DNA of 64,000 nucleotides from Frigoribacterium sp. JB110 (lineage in GTDB: Bacteria; Actinomycetota; Actinomycetes; Actinomycetales; Microbacteriaceae). The translations under genes were made by a program, and so were the position numbers. The notes under the pieces are model-generated. The model was not told the DNA's origin and ran no database searches. It worked only from the letters and a program-made list of their open reading frames with translations. The stretch lies in assembly GCF_900163665.1 (NCBI RefSeq), contig NZ_FUIA01000009.1:186001-250000 (forward strand), in the 5' to 3' direction. Below, piece after piece: positions 27,369-35,580 of this stretch (the stretch's first letter is position 1; the number at the start of each line of letters is the position of its first letter).

Positions 27369-28526
27369 TCAGCGGAATGCTTCGAGGCCCGTGATGTGCC
27401 GGCCGAGTACGAGGGTGTGCACTTCGTCCGTGCCCTCGTAGGTGCGCACCGACTCGAGGTTGTTGGCGTGGCGCAGCGGCGAGTACTCAGCTGAGATGCC
27501 GTTGCCGCCGAGGATCGTGCGCGCCTCTCGCGCGACGTCGATCGCGTCACGGGTGTTGGAGAGCTTGCCCACAGAGATGTGGTGCGACTGCAGTCGGCCG
27601 TCCTCCTTGAGTCGGCCGAGCCGCAGCGCCACGAGCTGCCCGTGCGTGATCTTCACCGCCATGTCCGCCAGCTTCGCCTGCGTGAGCTGGAACGACGCGA
27701 TCGGGCGATTGAACTGCATCCGGCCCTGTGCGTATGTCAGCGCCGTGAGGTAGCTGTCGCGCGCGGCGCCGAGCACGCCCCACGCGATGCCGTAGCGCGC
27801 CTCATTGAGGCAGGAGAACGGACCTCGAAGGCCGCGCGCCTCCGGCAGCATCGCCGATTCGGGCAGTCTGACCTCACTCATCCGGATCTCGCACTGCACG
27901 GAGGCGCGCATCGACATCTTCGGTTCGATCGGCGTCGCAGTGAAGCCGGCCGAATCCGTCGGAACGACGAAGCCGCGCACGCCGTCGTCGGTCTGCGCCC
28001 AGATGACGGCGATGCCGGCGATCGAGGCGAGGCCGATCCAGCGCTTGGAGCCGTTCAGCACCCAGTCGTCGCCGTCGCGCCGCGCAAAGGTCGTCATGCT
28101 GCCTGGGTCGCTCCCCGCGTTCGGCTCGGTCAGACCGAAGCAGCCGATCAGCTCGCCTGCGGCCATCCGTGGCAGCAGCTCGGACTTCTGCTCCTCGGAG
28201 CCGAACTTGTGGATCGCACTCATCGCCAGCGAGCCCTGCACCGACACGGCGGTGCGCAGACCGGAGTCGCCTGCTTCGAGCTCCATCGCCGCGAGGCCGT
28301 ACTCGACGGCGCCGCGGCCGGGGCAGCCGTAGCCGTCGTAGATCATGCCGAGCGCGCCGAGGCGGCCCAGTTCCGGCATGATCTCGGCGGGGAAGTGCGC
28401 CTTCTCGTACCACTCGGGGATCGACGGGCGGATGTCGTCGACGAAGGACCGGATGGCCTCGCGCGTCGCGCGCTCGGCATCGGTGAGCTGATCGTCGAGA
28501 TCGAGCAGGTCGGCTGGTCCAGTCAT
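27369..28526 (-). CDS. gcdH: Glutaryl-CoA dehydrogenase
   Basis: Oxidises and decarboxylates glutaryl-CoA to crotonyl-CoA with FAD. 385 aa overlapping the aminotransferase stop by 4 nt. It resembles GCDH rather than general acyl-CoA dehydrogenases: SGLRTAVSVQGSLAMSAIHKFGSEEQK, GCFGLTEPNAGSDPGSM, AVIWAQTDDGVRGF, CLNEARYGIAWGVLGAA, and ESVRTYEGTDEVHTLVLGRHITG with the catalytic Glu at about residue 364. Position between a 4-aminobutyrate-type transaminase and an aldehyde dehydrogenase supports a lysine/5-aminovalerate/glutarate pathway. Confidence 0.92.
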   Translation of the reverse strand: MTGPADLLDLDDQLTDAERATREAIRSFVDDIRPSIPEWYEKAHFPAEIMPELGRLGALGMIYDGYGCPGRGAVEYGLAAMELEAGDSGLRTAVSVQGSLAMSAIHKFGSEEQKSELLPRMAAGELIGCFGLTEPNAGSDPGSMTTFARRDGDDWVLNGSKRWIGLASIAGIAVIWAQTDDGVRGFVVPTDSAGFTATPIEPKMSMRASVQCEIRMSEVRLPESAMLPEARGLRGPFSCLNEARYGIAWGVLGAARDSYLTALTYAQGRMQFNRPIASFQLTQAKLADMAVKITHGQLVALRLGRLKEDGRLQSHHISVGKLSNTRDAIDVAREARTILGGNGISAEYSPLRHANNLESVRTYEGTDEVHTLVLGRHITGLEAFR

Positions 28527-29863
28527 GCTGCGGCCTCCTTGATGGCGGTGACGAGGATGTCGACGCCGCGTGCGACCAGCTCCGGCTCCGCGATGAGCGG
28601 AGGGAGCAGCCGGATGACGTTGCCGTGCGTTCCCGTCGTCAGGGTGAGTACGCCAGCCGCGTGGCAGGCGCGAGAGATCGCCGAGGTGAGCTCCGGCAGC
28701 GGCGACAGATCGGCGTCGGCGAACTCGATCGCGAGCATGGCACCGCGTCCGCGGACGTCGGCGACGACGCCGAGCTCGTCGACGAGCGGATCCAGCCTCT
28801 CGCGCACCGCCTGCTCGATGCGGGCGACGTTCTGCAGCGTCTCGGGGTCGTCGAGCACCTCGAACACGGCGAGCGCGGCCTCGCACGCGACGGGATTGCC
28901 CGCATAGGTGCCGCCGAGGCCTCCGGTGTGCACGGCGTTCATGATGTCGCTCCTCCCGGTCACCGCCGAGATCGGCATCCCGCCGCCGAGCGCCTTGGCC
29001 GTCAGCGTCAGATCGCCCGCGATGTCGTCGTGCTCGCTGGCGAACAGGCGTCCGGTGCGGCCGAGTCCCGCCTGGATCTCGTCGACGACGAACACGATCC
29101 CGTGGGCGCGGGCGAGGCCGGCGAGCCCGGCGAGGAACCCCGGCTGCGGCACGTTGAAGCCGCCCTCGCCCTGGATCGGCTCGACCACGAGCGCCGCGAA
29201 CGACTCAGGGCCGTGCGCCTGCAGCACGCGTTCGACCTCCGCGAGCGCGGTCTCGGTGTCGAGGCCGCTGCGCAGCGCGTTGCCGTTGGTCGCGCGCACC
29301 ACCACGTCGTCGGGCAGCGGGCCGAACCCCGAACGGTACGGGTGCTCCTTCGCCGTCATCGCCATCGTCAGCAGCGAGCGGCCGTGGTACGCCTCGTCGA
29401 GCACGAGCACTCCGGGGCGACCCGTGTGCTTCCTGGCGATCTTCACGGCGTTCTCGACGGCCTCGGCACCGGTGGAGAAGAGCGCGGTGCGCTTGTCCCA
29501 CTCGCCTGGCACCCGCGCGTTCAGCCACTCGGCCACGCGCACGTACGACTCGTACTCGGTGACCATGAAGCAGGTGTGCGTGAAGCGCGCGGCCTGCTGC
29601 GCGATGCGCTCGGCCACACGAGGGTGTGCGGCGCCGACGCTTGTGACGGCGATGCCGCTGGCGAGGTCGATGAACCGGTTGCCGTCGACGTCCACGAGCA
29701 CTGCGCCCTCGGCATGGTCGACGAACACCGGCAGCACCGTGCCGAAGCCGCTCGACACGGCGTTCTCGCGCTCAGCGTGCAGCTCGCGCGAACGCGGACC
29801 GGGGATCTCGGTGACGACGGAGGGCGCCGACAGGCGCGCAGCATCGGGAGGAGCGAACGTCAT
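28523..29863 (-). CDS. gabT: Class III aminotransferase (4-aminobutyrate / 5-aminovalerate type)
   Basis: 446-aa PLP enzyme transferring an omega-amino group to 2-oxoglutarate. Motifs: VDVDGNRFIDLASGIAVTSVGAAHP, FSTGAEAVENAVKIAR, DEAYHGRSLLTMAMTAK, IQGEGGFNVPQPGF, FVVDEIQAGLGRTG and the PLP lysine in LTAKALGGGMP. The sequence is GabT-like; linkage to gcdH makes 5-aminovalerate (DavT activity) an attractive substrate. First gene of the gabT-gcdH-aldH operon, with a leaderless-type -10 box and divergent from a PucR regulator. Confidence 0.92.
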   Translation of the reverse strand: MTFAPPDAARLSAPSVVTEIPGPRSRELHAERENAVSSGFGTVLPVFVDHAEGAVLVDVDGNRFIDLASGIAVTSVGAAHPRVAERIAQQAARFTHTCFMVTEYESYVRVAEWLNARVPGEWDKRTALFSTGAEAVENAVKIARKHTGRPGVLVLDEAYHGRSLLTMAMTAKEHPYRSGFGPLPDDVVVRATNGNALRSGLDTETALAEVERVLQAHGPESFAALVVEPIQGEGGFNVPQPGFLAGLAGLARAHGIVFVVDEIQAGLGRTGRLFASEHDDIAGDLTLTAKALGGGMPISAVTGRSDIMNAVHTGGLGGTYAGNPVACEAALAVFEVLDDPETLQNVARIEQAVRERLDPLVDELGVVADVRGRGAMLAIEFADADLSPLPELTSAISRACHAAGVLTLTTGTHGNVIRLLPPLIAEPELVARGVDILVTAIKEAAA

Positions 29864-29869
29864 GCCGCC

Positions 29870-29875
29870 ACGCTA
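29870..29875 (-). promoter_or_regulatory. -10 box of a leaderless promoter
   Basis: Minus-strand TAGCGT, then 6 nt (ggcggc), then the gabT ATG at 29863. Confidence 0.55.
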
Positions 29876-29922
29876 TGGGCGATGCCTCACGTCCGGTATG
29901 GATGAAACGTCCCGAAATGCGG

Positions 29923-29948
29923 AAAGCATGGATGTTCCATCCTGCTTT
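29923..29948. promoter_or_regulatory. Putative PucR operator
   Basis: AAAGCATGGATG-TTC-CATCCTGCTTT: an 11-bp dyad with a single extra base in the left arm, in the 101-nt divergent gap between gabT and the PucR gene. It ends 4 nt before the PucR gene's -10-like CAGAAT. A second ATGGATG lies 30 bp upstream at 29898-29904. Confidence 0.5.
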
Positions 29949-29952
29949 AAGG

Positions 29953-29958
29953 CAGAAT
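29953..29958 (+). promoter_or_regulatory. -10 box of a leaderless promoter
   Basis: CAGAAT, then 6 nt, then the ATG at 29965. The first base departs from TANNNT, but the position is the same as at the other leaderless genes in the window. Confidence 0.45.
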
Positions 29959-29964
29959 GACCGG

Positions 29965-31095
29965 ATGGTGTCCCTTGCGCAGCTCGTGACGGAGGCGGGC
30001 AGCGCACTGCGCCCCGTCGGCCCGCTTCCGCTCCCCTCACCGCAGGTCAGGGGAGTGCACGTCTCGGAGCTCGTCGATCCGACGACGTTCCTCGACGGCG
30101 GCGAGCTCGTGCTCACCACGGGCGTGCCGTTCACCGTGCGCGGCGAGCGGCCGGGCCCCTACGTCGATCGTCTGGCGCGGATCGATGCGGCCGGGATCGT
30201 GGTGGGGCTCGGGCAGGGCATCGACGAGATCTCGAGCGGCCTGCGCGAGGCCTGCCGCCGCAGCGGCGTGCCCCTGCTGGTGGTGCCGCCCGAGGAGCCG
30301 TTCCAGCGGGTGACGCGCGCATACTGGGCGCTCGTCGCCGGAACCGATCGCACCGCCGCGGTGCAGTCGCTGAGCGCGCAGTCGCGGATCGTGCGGGCGA
30401 TCGCGGCGGATGAGCCGGCGGCGCAGATCGTGCGGATCGTGGCACAGTCGCTGGGCGGCTGGGCCGCGTTCCTCCCGCACGACGACGCGGCAGAGTCAAC
30501 CGGATGGCCCGCATCCCGCTCCGGGCTGCTGCCCGCCGTGCGCACCGAGGCGCGACGGCTGTTCGCCGGCACCGAGCTCGCCGCCGCGACGTTCGCGGTC
30601 AGCGGCCACGACGTCGTCGCCTACCCCGTTGCGCCGACCGGCGCCCTCGCCGTCGGCGCAGGACGCCCGCTCTCCGCCGAGGATCGCCTGCTCGTCGTCA
30701 CCGCGCAGGCCGCGCTCGAGACCGCGCTCGCCGCTCGCACAGAGGAAGAACCGGATGCCGAACGGGGCATCGATGAGGTGATCGCCGACCTCGTCGGCGC
30801 CGGTCACATCGAGGCGGCACGTTTCGTCGCCCGCAGGCGTCGCCCGCGCCCACCCGTCGACGCAGAGCACGTCGCTCGCTGGGTGGACGATCTCGCGGCG
30901 GCCCGCGGCACGCTCATCGACACGGTCGCCGAGCATCTGCGGGGCGGCCGGAGCTGGGAACGCACCGCGCGCTCGCTCGACGTGCACCGGAACACCGTGC
31001 GCTCGCGGATCGCGCAGGCGGAGCAGATCATCGGGCGCCCGCTGTCCGACCCCGACGTGTCAGCGTCGCTCTGGCTCGCGCTGCGCGAGCTGTGA
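29965..31095 (+). CDS. PucR-family transcriptional regulator
   Basis: 376 aa from the ATG at 29965; longer in-frame starts would overlap the promoter region. The N-terminal purine-catabolism-like domain is evident (VRGVHVSELVDPTTFLDGGELVLTTG, GIVVGLGQGIDEISSGLREACRRSGVPLLVVP), and the C-terminus holds the PucR helix-turn-helix (SWERTARSLDVHRNTVRSRIAQAEQIIG). It is divergent from gabT-gcdH-aldH, so it is the probable specific activator of that operon; PucR members next to GabT-type genes often respond to the amino acid substrate. Confidence 0.87.
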   Translation: MVSLAQLVTEAGSALRPVGPLPLPSPQVRGVHVSELVDPTTFLDGGELVLTTGVPFTVRGERPGPYVDRLARIDAAGIVVGLGQGIDEISSGLREACRRSGVPLLVVPPEEPFQRVTRAYWALVAGTDRTAAVQSLSAQSRIVRAIAADEPAAQIVRIVAQSLGGWAAFLPHDDAAESTGWPASRSGLLPAVRTEARRLFAGTELAAATFAVSGHDVVAYPVAPTGALAVGAGRPLSAEDRLLVVTAQAALETALAARTEEEPDAERGIDEVIADLVGAGHIEAARFVARRRRPRPPVDAEHVARWVDDLAAARGTLIDTVAEHLRGGRSWERTARSLDVHRNTVRSRIAQAEQIIGRPLSDPDVSASLWLALREL

Positions 31096-31119
31096 CGACA
31101 GGCGCGACCGCTGTGCGGA

Positions 31120-32271
31120 TCAGGCCTCGTCGAGCCACGCCCTGACGTCGTCGCCGTGCTCGTCCAGGCGAGGCGAGGCCGTCGCCGGAGGCTCGAACCG
31201 CGGCTGCCACAGCACCGGATGGCGCACCTGCCTGCCGTGCGATGCGCCGTCGGCGCCGGTGACCTCGATGGTCGGATCGAGGCCGAGCCGCTCGGCGTAG
31301 GCGATCCCGTCGGCGATGTCGCCCGCCTGGCCGGCCGGCACTCCCGCCGCGCTCAGCGTCGCCTGCCAGTGCGCGGCCGTCTCGCGGGCCAGGGCGCCCT
31401 CGAGTTCCTCCCGCAGCTCACCCCGGTGCGCCACGCGCAGGGCGTTGGTGCGGAAGCGGTCATCGTCCGCGAGCTGCGGTGCGCCGATCGCGACCGCCAG
31501 CTTCGCGAACTGGCGGTCGTTCCCGCACGCGACGGCGAGCGGGCCGTCGGCGCAGCGCAGCAGTTCGTACGGCGCGATCGACGGATGCACATTCCCGAGC
31601 CGAGCGGGGGAGGCACCGGCGCCGAGGTGGGCGGATGCCTGATTCGCCAGCGCCCCCTGCAGGCTGCTCAGCAGCGAGATCTCCAGCCTGGCTCCCGACC
31701 CGTCGCGCTCGCGGCGGCGCAGCGCGGCGAGGATGCCGATCGTCGCGTCCTTGCCTGTCAGCACGTCGACGACGGCGACGCCGGCTTTCATCGGGTCGCC
31801 GTCCGGCTCACCCGTGATGTGCATCAGCCCGCCGAGCGCCTGCACCACGAAGTCGTAGCCGGCCAGGCGCGCGCCGCCGGCCGAGCCGAAGCCGGTGATC
31901 GAGGCGTACACGATCGACGGGTTGATGCCTGAGACTTCGTCGTAGCCCAGCCCCATCCGGTCCATCGTGCCCGGGAGGAAGTTCTCGATGACGACGTCCG
32001 CTCGCGCGGCCAGCCGCCTCGCCCGCTCGAGGTCGCCTTCGTCCTTCAGATCGAGCGCGACCGATTCCTTGTTCCGGTTCACACCCTCGAAGTACGTCGC
32101 GGCGTGCTCGCTGTACGGCGGACCCCACGCGCGAGTGTCGTCCCCGGTGCCTGGGCGTTCGACCTTGATGACGCGCGCTCCCAGATCCGCGAGCGTCATC
32201 GTGGCCAGCGGTCCGGCCAGCACGCGCGAGAAATCAGCGACCAGGATGCCCTCGAGCGGAGCGGAGGTCAT
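31120..32271 (-). CDS. CaiB/BaiF family (class III) CoA-transferase
   Basis: 383 aa. Family signatures: GILVADFSRVLAGPLATMTLADLGARVIKVERPGTGDD at the N-terminus, RNKESVALDLK, and the catalytic Asp at residue 169 in AVVDVLTGKDA, the same position as in formyl-CoA transferase. Enzymes of this family include glutarate CoA-transferases that often neighbour gcdH, so activation of glutarate to glutaryl-CoA is a reasonable role here. However, it overlaps the LacI regulator gene by 4 nt and converges with PucR, so it could equally belong to the LacI regulon. Confidence 0.88.
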   Translation of the reverse strand: MTSAPLEGILVADFSRVLAGPLATMTLADLGARVIKVERPGTGDDTRAWGPPYSEHAATYFEGVNRNKESVALDLKDEGDLERARRLAARADVVIENFLPGTMDRMGLGYDEVSGINPSIVYASITGFGSAGGARLAGYDFVVQALGGLMHITGEPDGDPMKAGVAVVDVLTGKDATIGILAALRRRERDGSGARLEISLLSSLQGALANQASAHLGAGASPARLGNVHPSIAPYELLRCADGPLAVACGNDRQFAKLAVAIGAPQLADDDRFRTNALRVAHRGELREELEGALARETAAHWQATLSAAGVPAGQAGDIADGIAYAERLGLDPTIEVTGADGASHGRQVRHPVLWQPRFEPPATASPRLDEHGDDVRAWLDEA

Positions 32272-33275
32272 CGCGCCGCACCTTCCTGCGTCGACGCCCG
32301 TCCGACGACGGCGATCGGGTGCTCCCGCTCGATGGGCGCCTCAGCGCTCCCGCCGATCAGATCGAGGATCAGCTCTGCCGCGGCCACACCGGCGGCGTGC
32401 GGGCGCAGGTCGACAGCAGTGACGGGCGGGTCGACGAACTGCAGCGCCGGATAGTCCACGCACGAGGCCACGGCGATGTCGCGACCGGCGACGAGACCGG
32501 AGCGGTTGAGCACGGACAGCACCTCCACGGCGCCGCCGTCCGGACCGACGACGACCGCATCGACATCCGGATGATCGGCGAGCAGCCGCTCGGTCGCCTC
32601 ACGCACCTGGTGCGACGGCGCCTCGAACGAGGTGTACCTGATGATCGGTTCGACGCCGCGCGCCGTGCAGTCGTCGCGGAAGGCGTGCGCGAGCGACGCC
32701 GACCAGTCGGTGTCGTCGGCCGCGACGATGAGGGCGGGGCGGGCGAACCGGGTGCCGTCGAGGTGCGCCATCAGTTGGGTCATCGCAGCCGCGTGATCCG
32801 AATAGACCACGCCATCCGGCTTCGGGCCCTCCAGCACGTGCTCCGTCGTGACGACCGGCGTCGGTTCGGCGATCAGCCGCTCCGCAACGGGGTCGCCTCT
32901 GCGGGGGTCGGCGATGATGATGCCGTCCGCGCGCAGGCGGCGCGGTCGCTGCTGCCCCTGCGGGCGCGTCACGACCGTGACGTCGTAGTCCGCGCGCGCT
33001 GCGGCGCTGATCACCCCGAACGCGAAGGTCATGTAGTACGCGGACCGCGCTGAGACCTCGGGCAGGATGATCGCCAGCGTCCCGGTCGCCGAATGCCGCA
33101 GGTGCTGCGCTGCCGTGTTCGGCGCGTAGCCGAGATCGGCCGCGGCCGTCAGCACTGCGTCCCTGGTGGCCTCCGAGATGCGGCCGCGGCCGGACAGAGC
33201 GTCCGACGCCGTCGTCTTTCCGACGCCGGCGCGCTTGGCGACGTCGATGAGCGTTGGTCGTCCGGAATCGCGCAT
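32268..33275 (-). CDS. LacI-family transcriptional regulator
   Basis: 335 aa from the ATG at 33275. The N-terminal LacI helix-turn-helix and hinge are clear (PTLIDVAKRAGVGKTTASDALSGRGRISEATRDAVLTAAADLGYAPNTAA), followed by a periplasmic-binding-like effector domain (GTLAIILPEV, DGIIIADPRRGDPVAERL, VTAVDLRPHAAGVAAAELILDLIGG). A perfect 20-bp palindrome of LacI-operator type lies 76 nt upstream, and a near-identical copy precedes the ABC transporter operon at 35.5 kb. It overlaps the CoA-transferase gene by 4 nt and is divergent from the copper amine oxidase. Confidence 0.9.
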   Translation of the reverse strand: MRDSGRPTLIDVAKRAGVGKTTASDALSGRGRISEATRDAVLTAAADLGYAPNTAAQHLRHSATGTLAIILPEVSARSAYYMTFAFGVISAAARADYDVTVVTRPQGQQRPRRLRADGIIIADPRRGDPVAERLIAEPTPVVTTEHVLEGPKPDGVVYSDHAAAMTQLMAHLDGTRFARPALIVAADDTDWSASLAHAFRDDCTARGVEPIIRYTSFEAPSHQVREATERLLADHPDVDAVVVGPDGGAVEVLSVLNRSGLVAGRDIAVASCVDYPALQFVDPPVTAVDLRPHAAGVAAAELILDLIGGSAEAPIEREHPIAVVGRASTQEGAAR

Positions 33276-33337
33276 GGGGGCGATTCTTGCACACCGGATC
33301 GGCGGGGATCGTCCTGGCGGAACGCACGAACATCGCG

Positions 33338-33343
33338 TAGCAT
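33338..33343 (+). promoter_or_regulatory. Probable -10 box of the amine oxidase promoter
   Basis: TAGCAT, ending exactly 7 nt before the LacI operator at 33351. The same 7-nt gap occurs between the -10 and the second operator at 35.5 kb. Confidence 0.55.
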
Positions 33344-33350
33344 CCCCTGC

Positions 33351-33370
33351 ATGCCGGAACGTTCCGGCAT
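33351..33370. promoter_or_regulatory. LacI-type operator 1 (perfect palindrome)
   Basis: ATGCCGGAACGTTCCGGCAT is a perfect 20-bp palindrome in the 164-nt gap between the divergent LacI gene and the copper amine oxidase gene. The central C-G step with symmetric arms is typical of LacI-family operators. It covers the predicted transcription start. Confidence 0.8.
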
Positions 33371-33439
33371 TTGATGGGCTCGCATCGATCGACGAACCGC
33401 TCGGTGCGAGAGACGACGGATCACTGCGGATGGAGCGAT

Positions 33440-35443
33440 ATGGCCTGCAACTGTGCGACCACGACATCGGTGGGTGTGATCGGAGACGAGCGCACACCCT
33501 TCGCGTCACTGAGCAGGCTCGAAGTCGAACGCGTCGGCGAGATCCTCCGCGCGGAGGGCGTGCTGAACGGCGAGCGTCGGATCGCGTATCTCGGCGTGGC
33601 TGAGCCCGATCGCCGCGCCGCCGCGCCGGCAGGGCGCCGGGCCCTCGCGCAGCTGCTCGACGGGGCGTCAGGACTGGAGACCGTGGTCGACCTGGGCTCG
33701 GGAGCAGTCGTCTCGACCAGGGCCATCGACCCGATCGACGAGGGCCAGGTCCCCCTCCTGAGCGAGGAGCACGTGCTCCTGCGCGAGGTGCTCGGCGCCG
33801 ACGACGGCTGGGCCGCCGCGCTGCGCAGGCGCGGCATCGACGACCCGTCGACGGTGGCGCTCGCCGGGCTCAGCGCCGGGCGCTACGACCGGCCCGACCT
33901 GGCGGGAAAGCGACTGGCGCGTGTGCTCGCGCACCACCAGCCGACGCCGGAGACGATGCCGTGGGCGCACCCGATCGACGGTCTGCTCGCCGTGGTGGAT
34001 CTCGCCGCGGCCGAGGTGGTCGAGATCGTCGACACGCACCAGCCGGCCATTCCGCAGGAGCACGGCGACTACCACGTTCATGGCGCCTTCGGTCCGGAGC
34101 GCACGACGCAGCGACCCATCGAGATCACCCAGCCGGAGGGACCGAGCTTCCGGATCGACGGCGATGAGCTGACGTGGGAGAAGTGGTCGCTGCGCGTCGC
34201 GTTCGACATGCGCGAGGGGCTCATCCTGCAGGACATCGGCTTCGACGACGCCGACAGGCGGCGTCCGATCCTGAACCGCGCATCGATCGCCGAAATGCTC
34301 GTGCCCTACGGCGATCCGGGTCCCGTGCGGTTCTGGCAGAACTACTTCGACACCGGCGAGTACATGCTCGGCCGCCTGGCGAACTCGCTCGAGCTCGGCT
34401 GCGACTGCCTCGGTGAGATCGCGTACCTCGACGCGGTGATCCCCGATGCGACAGGCGGCGCGCGCATGCTGCGCAACGCCGTGTGCATCCACGAAGAGGA
34501 CGCCGGCATCCTGTGGAAGCACACCGAGCAGTTCACCGGCACCACCGACGTGCGCCGACAGCGCCGATTGGTGGTGTCGTTCTTCACCACCGTCGGCAAC
34601 TACGACTACGGCTTCTACTGGTACCTGTACCTCGACGGCCGCATCGAATTCGAGGCGAAGGCCACCGGCCTCGTCTTCACCGCGGCGTATGACGAGCGCA
34701 CCAGCGACTACGCCTCCCAGCTCGCCCCGGGCCTCGCAGCGCCCTACCACCAGCACCTGTTCTGCGCGCGGCTCGACGTCGCCGTCGACGGGGAGCGGGC
34801 GAGCGTCGACGAGGTGGACGTCGTGCGCGTGCCGACCGGGCCGAACAACCCGTGGGGGAACGCGATCGCGAATCGTGCCACCCGGCTGCGCACCGAGCAG
34901 GAGGGCAGGCGACGCGCCGATGCGTCCGTCGATCGCACCTGGCACGTGTCGAACCCGGATGCGAGCAACCGGATGGGCGGGCCCGTCGCGTACGTGCTCC
35001 AGCCGGAGGGCAGACCAGTGCTGCTCGCGGCAGAGGACTCCGTGATCGCCCAGCGCGCCGCATTCGCCGCCGACCACCTCTGGGTCACCGCATACCATGC
35101 GGACGAGCGCTATCCGGCCGGCACCATCGTCAATCAGAGCGCGCCGGGCGGTGGGCTGCCCTCCTACATCGCCGATGACGAGAGCATCGACGGCGAACGG
35201 CTCGTGCTGTGGCACACGTTCGGGCTCACCCACTTCCCGCGGCTCGAGGACTGGCCCATCATGCCCGTCGACGCGACGGGGTTCAGCTTCGCGCCGTACG
35301 GATTCTTCGACCGGAATCCGACGCTCGACGTGCCGGCGATGACCGCGTCGCACGGCGCATGCGGGTGCGAGAGATCCGGGCACGACGACGCAGGCCGCGC
35401 ACAGGCGCACGGATGCGGGGCGGGCGGTCATGGCCACCACTGA
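33440..35443 (+). CDS. Copper amine oxidase (topaquinone-containing)
   Basis: Oxidises primary amines to aldehydes, releasing ammonia and hydrogen peroxide. 667 aa from the ATG at 33440 (ggag upstream). The cofactor Tyr is at residue 388 in VGNYDYGFYW, and the copper ligands are His437 and His439 (YHQHLF) and His598 (THFPRLEDW). These positions are a constant 6 residues beyond those remembered for the Arthrobacter globiformis enzyme (382, 431, 433, 592). Unusual ends: MACNC at the N-terminus and a Cys/His-rich tail (ACGCE... HGCGAGGHGHH). No signal peptide, so cytoplasmic. Probably repressed by the adjacent LacI protein. Confidence 0.95.
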   Translation: MACNCATTTSVGVIGDERTPFASLSRLEVERVGEILRAEGVLNGERRIAYLGVAEPDRRAAAPAGRRALAQLLDGASGLETVVDLGSGAVVSTRAIDPIDEGQVPLLSEEHVLLREVLGADDGWAAALRRRGIDDPSTVALAGLSAGRYDRPDLAGKRLARVLAHHQPTPETMPWAHPIDGLLAVVDLAAAEVVEIVDTHQPAIPQEHGDYHVHGAFGPERTTQRPIEITQPEGPSFRIDGDELTWEKWSLRVAFDMREGLILQDIGFDDADRRRPILNRASIAEMLVPYGDPGPVRFWQNYFDTGEYMLGRLANSLELGCDCLGEIAYLDAVIPDATGGARMLRNAVCIHEEDAGILWKHTEQFTGTTDVRRQRRLVVSFFTTVGNYDYGFYWYLYLDGRIEFEAKATGLVFTAAYDERTSDYASQLAPGLAAPYHQHLFCARLDVAVDGERASVDEVDVVRVPTGPNNPWGNAIANRATRLRTEQEGRRRADASVDRTWHVSNPDASNRMGGPVAYVLQPEGRPVLLAAEDSVIAQRAAFAADHLWVTAYHADERYPAGTIVNQSAPGGGLPSYIADDESIDGERLVLWHTFGLTHFPRLEDWPIMPVDATGFSFAPYGFFDRNPTLDVPAMTASHGACGCERSGHDDAGRAQAHGCGAGGHGHH

Positions 35444-35479
35444 AACTGTGAAATCTGTGTTTCGAGATGCCGTGGGGGC

Positions 35480-35508
35480 TTGTGCCCGGCCCGTTCGGCT
35501 TGTACCTT
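35480..35508 (+). promoter_or_regulatory. Promoter of the dipeptide-type ABC transporter operon
   Basis: TTGTGC (35480-35485), 17 nt, TACCTT (35503-35508). The operator begins 7 nt after the -10, at the expected transcription start. Confidence 0.65.
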
Positions 35509-35515
35509 CCCAACA

Positions 35516-35535
35516 ATGCCGGAACGTTCCTGCAA
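35516..35535. promoter_or_regulatory. LacI-type operator 2
   Basis: ATGCCGGAACGTTCCTGCAA matches operator 1 (33351-33370) at 18 of 20 positions, including the whole centre. It lies 46 nt before the binding-protein start codon, so the LacI regulator should block this operon as well. Confidence 0.8.
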
Positions 35536-35580
35536 CCCGACCGGGGCCGCCATGAATCGGCCCATTCCCGAAGGAGCCTC

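Noticed and set aside
33668..35440. 590-codon minus-strand open frame over the copper amine oxidase
   Set aside because: The plus-strand frame has the topaquinone Tyr and all three copper His residues; the minus frame has no motif.
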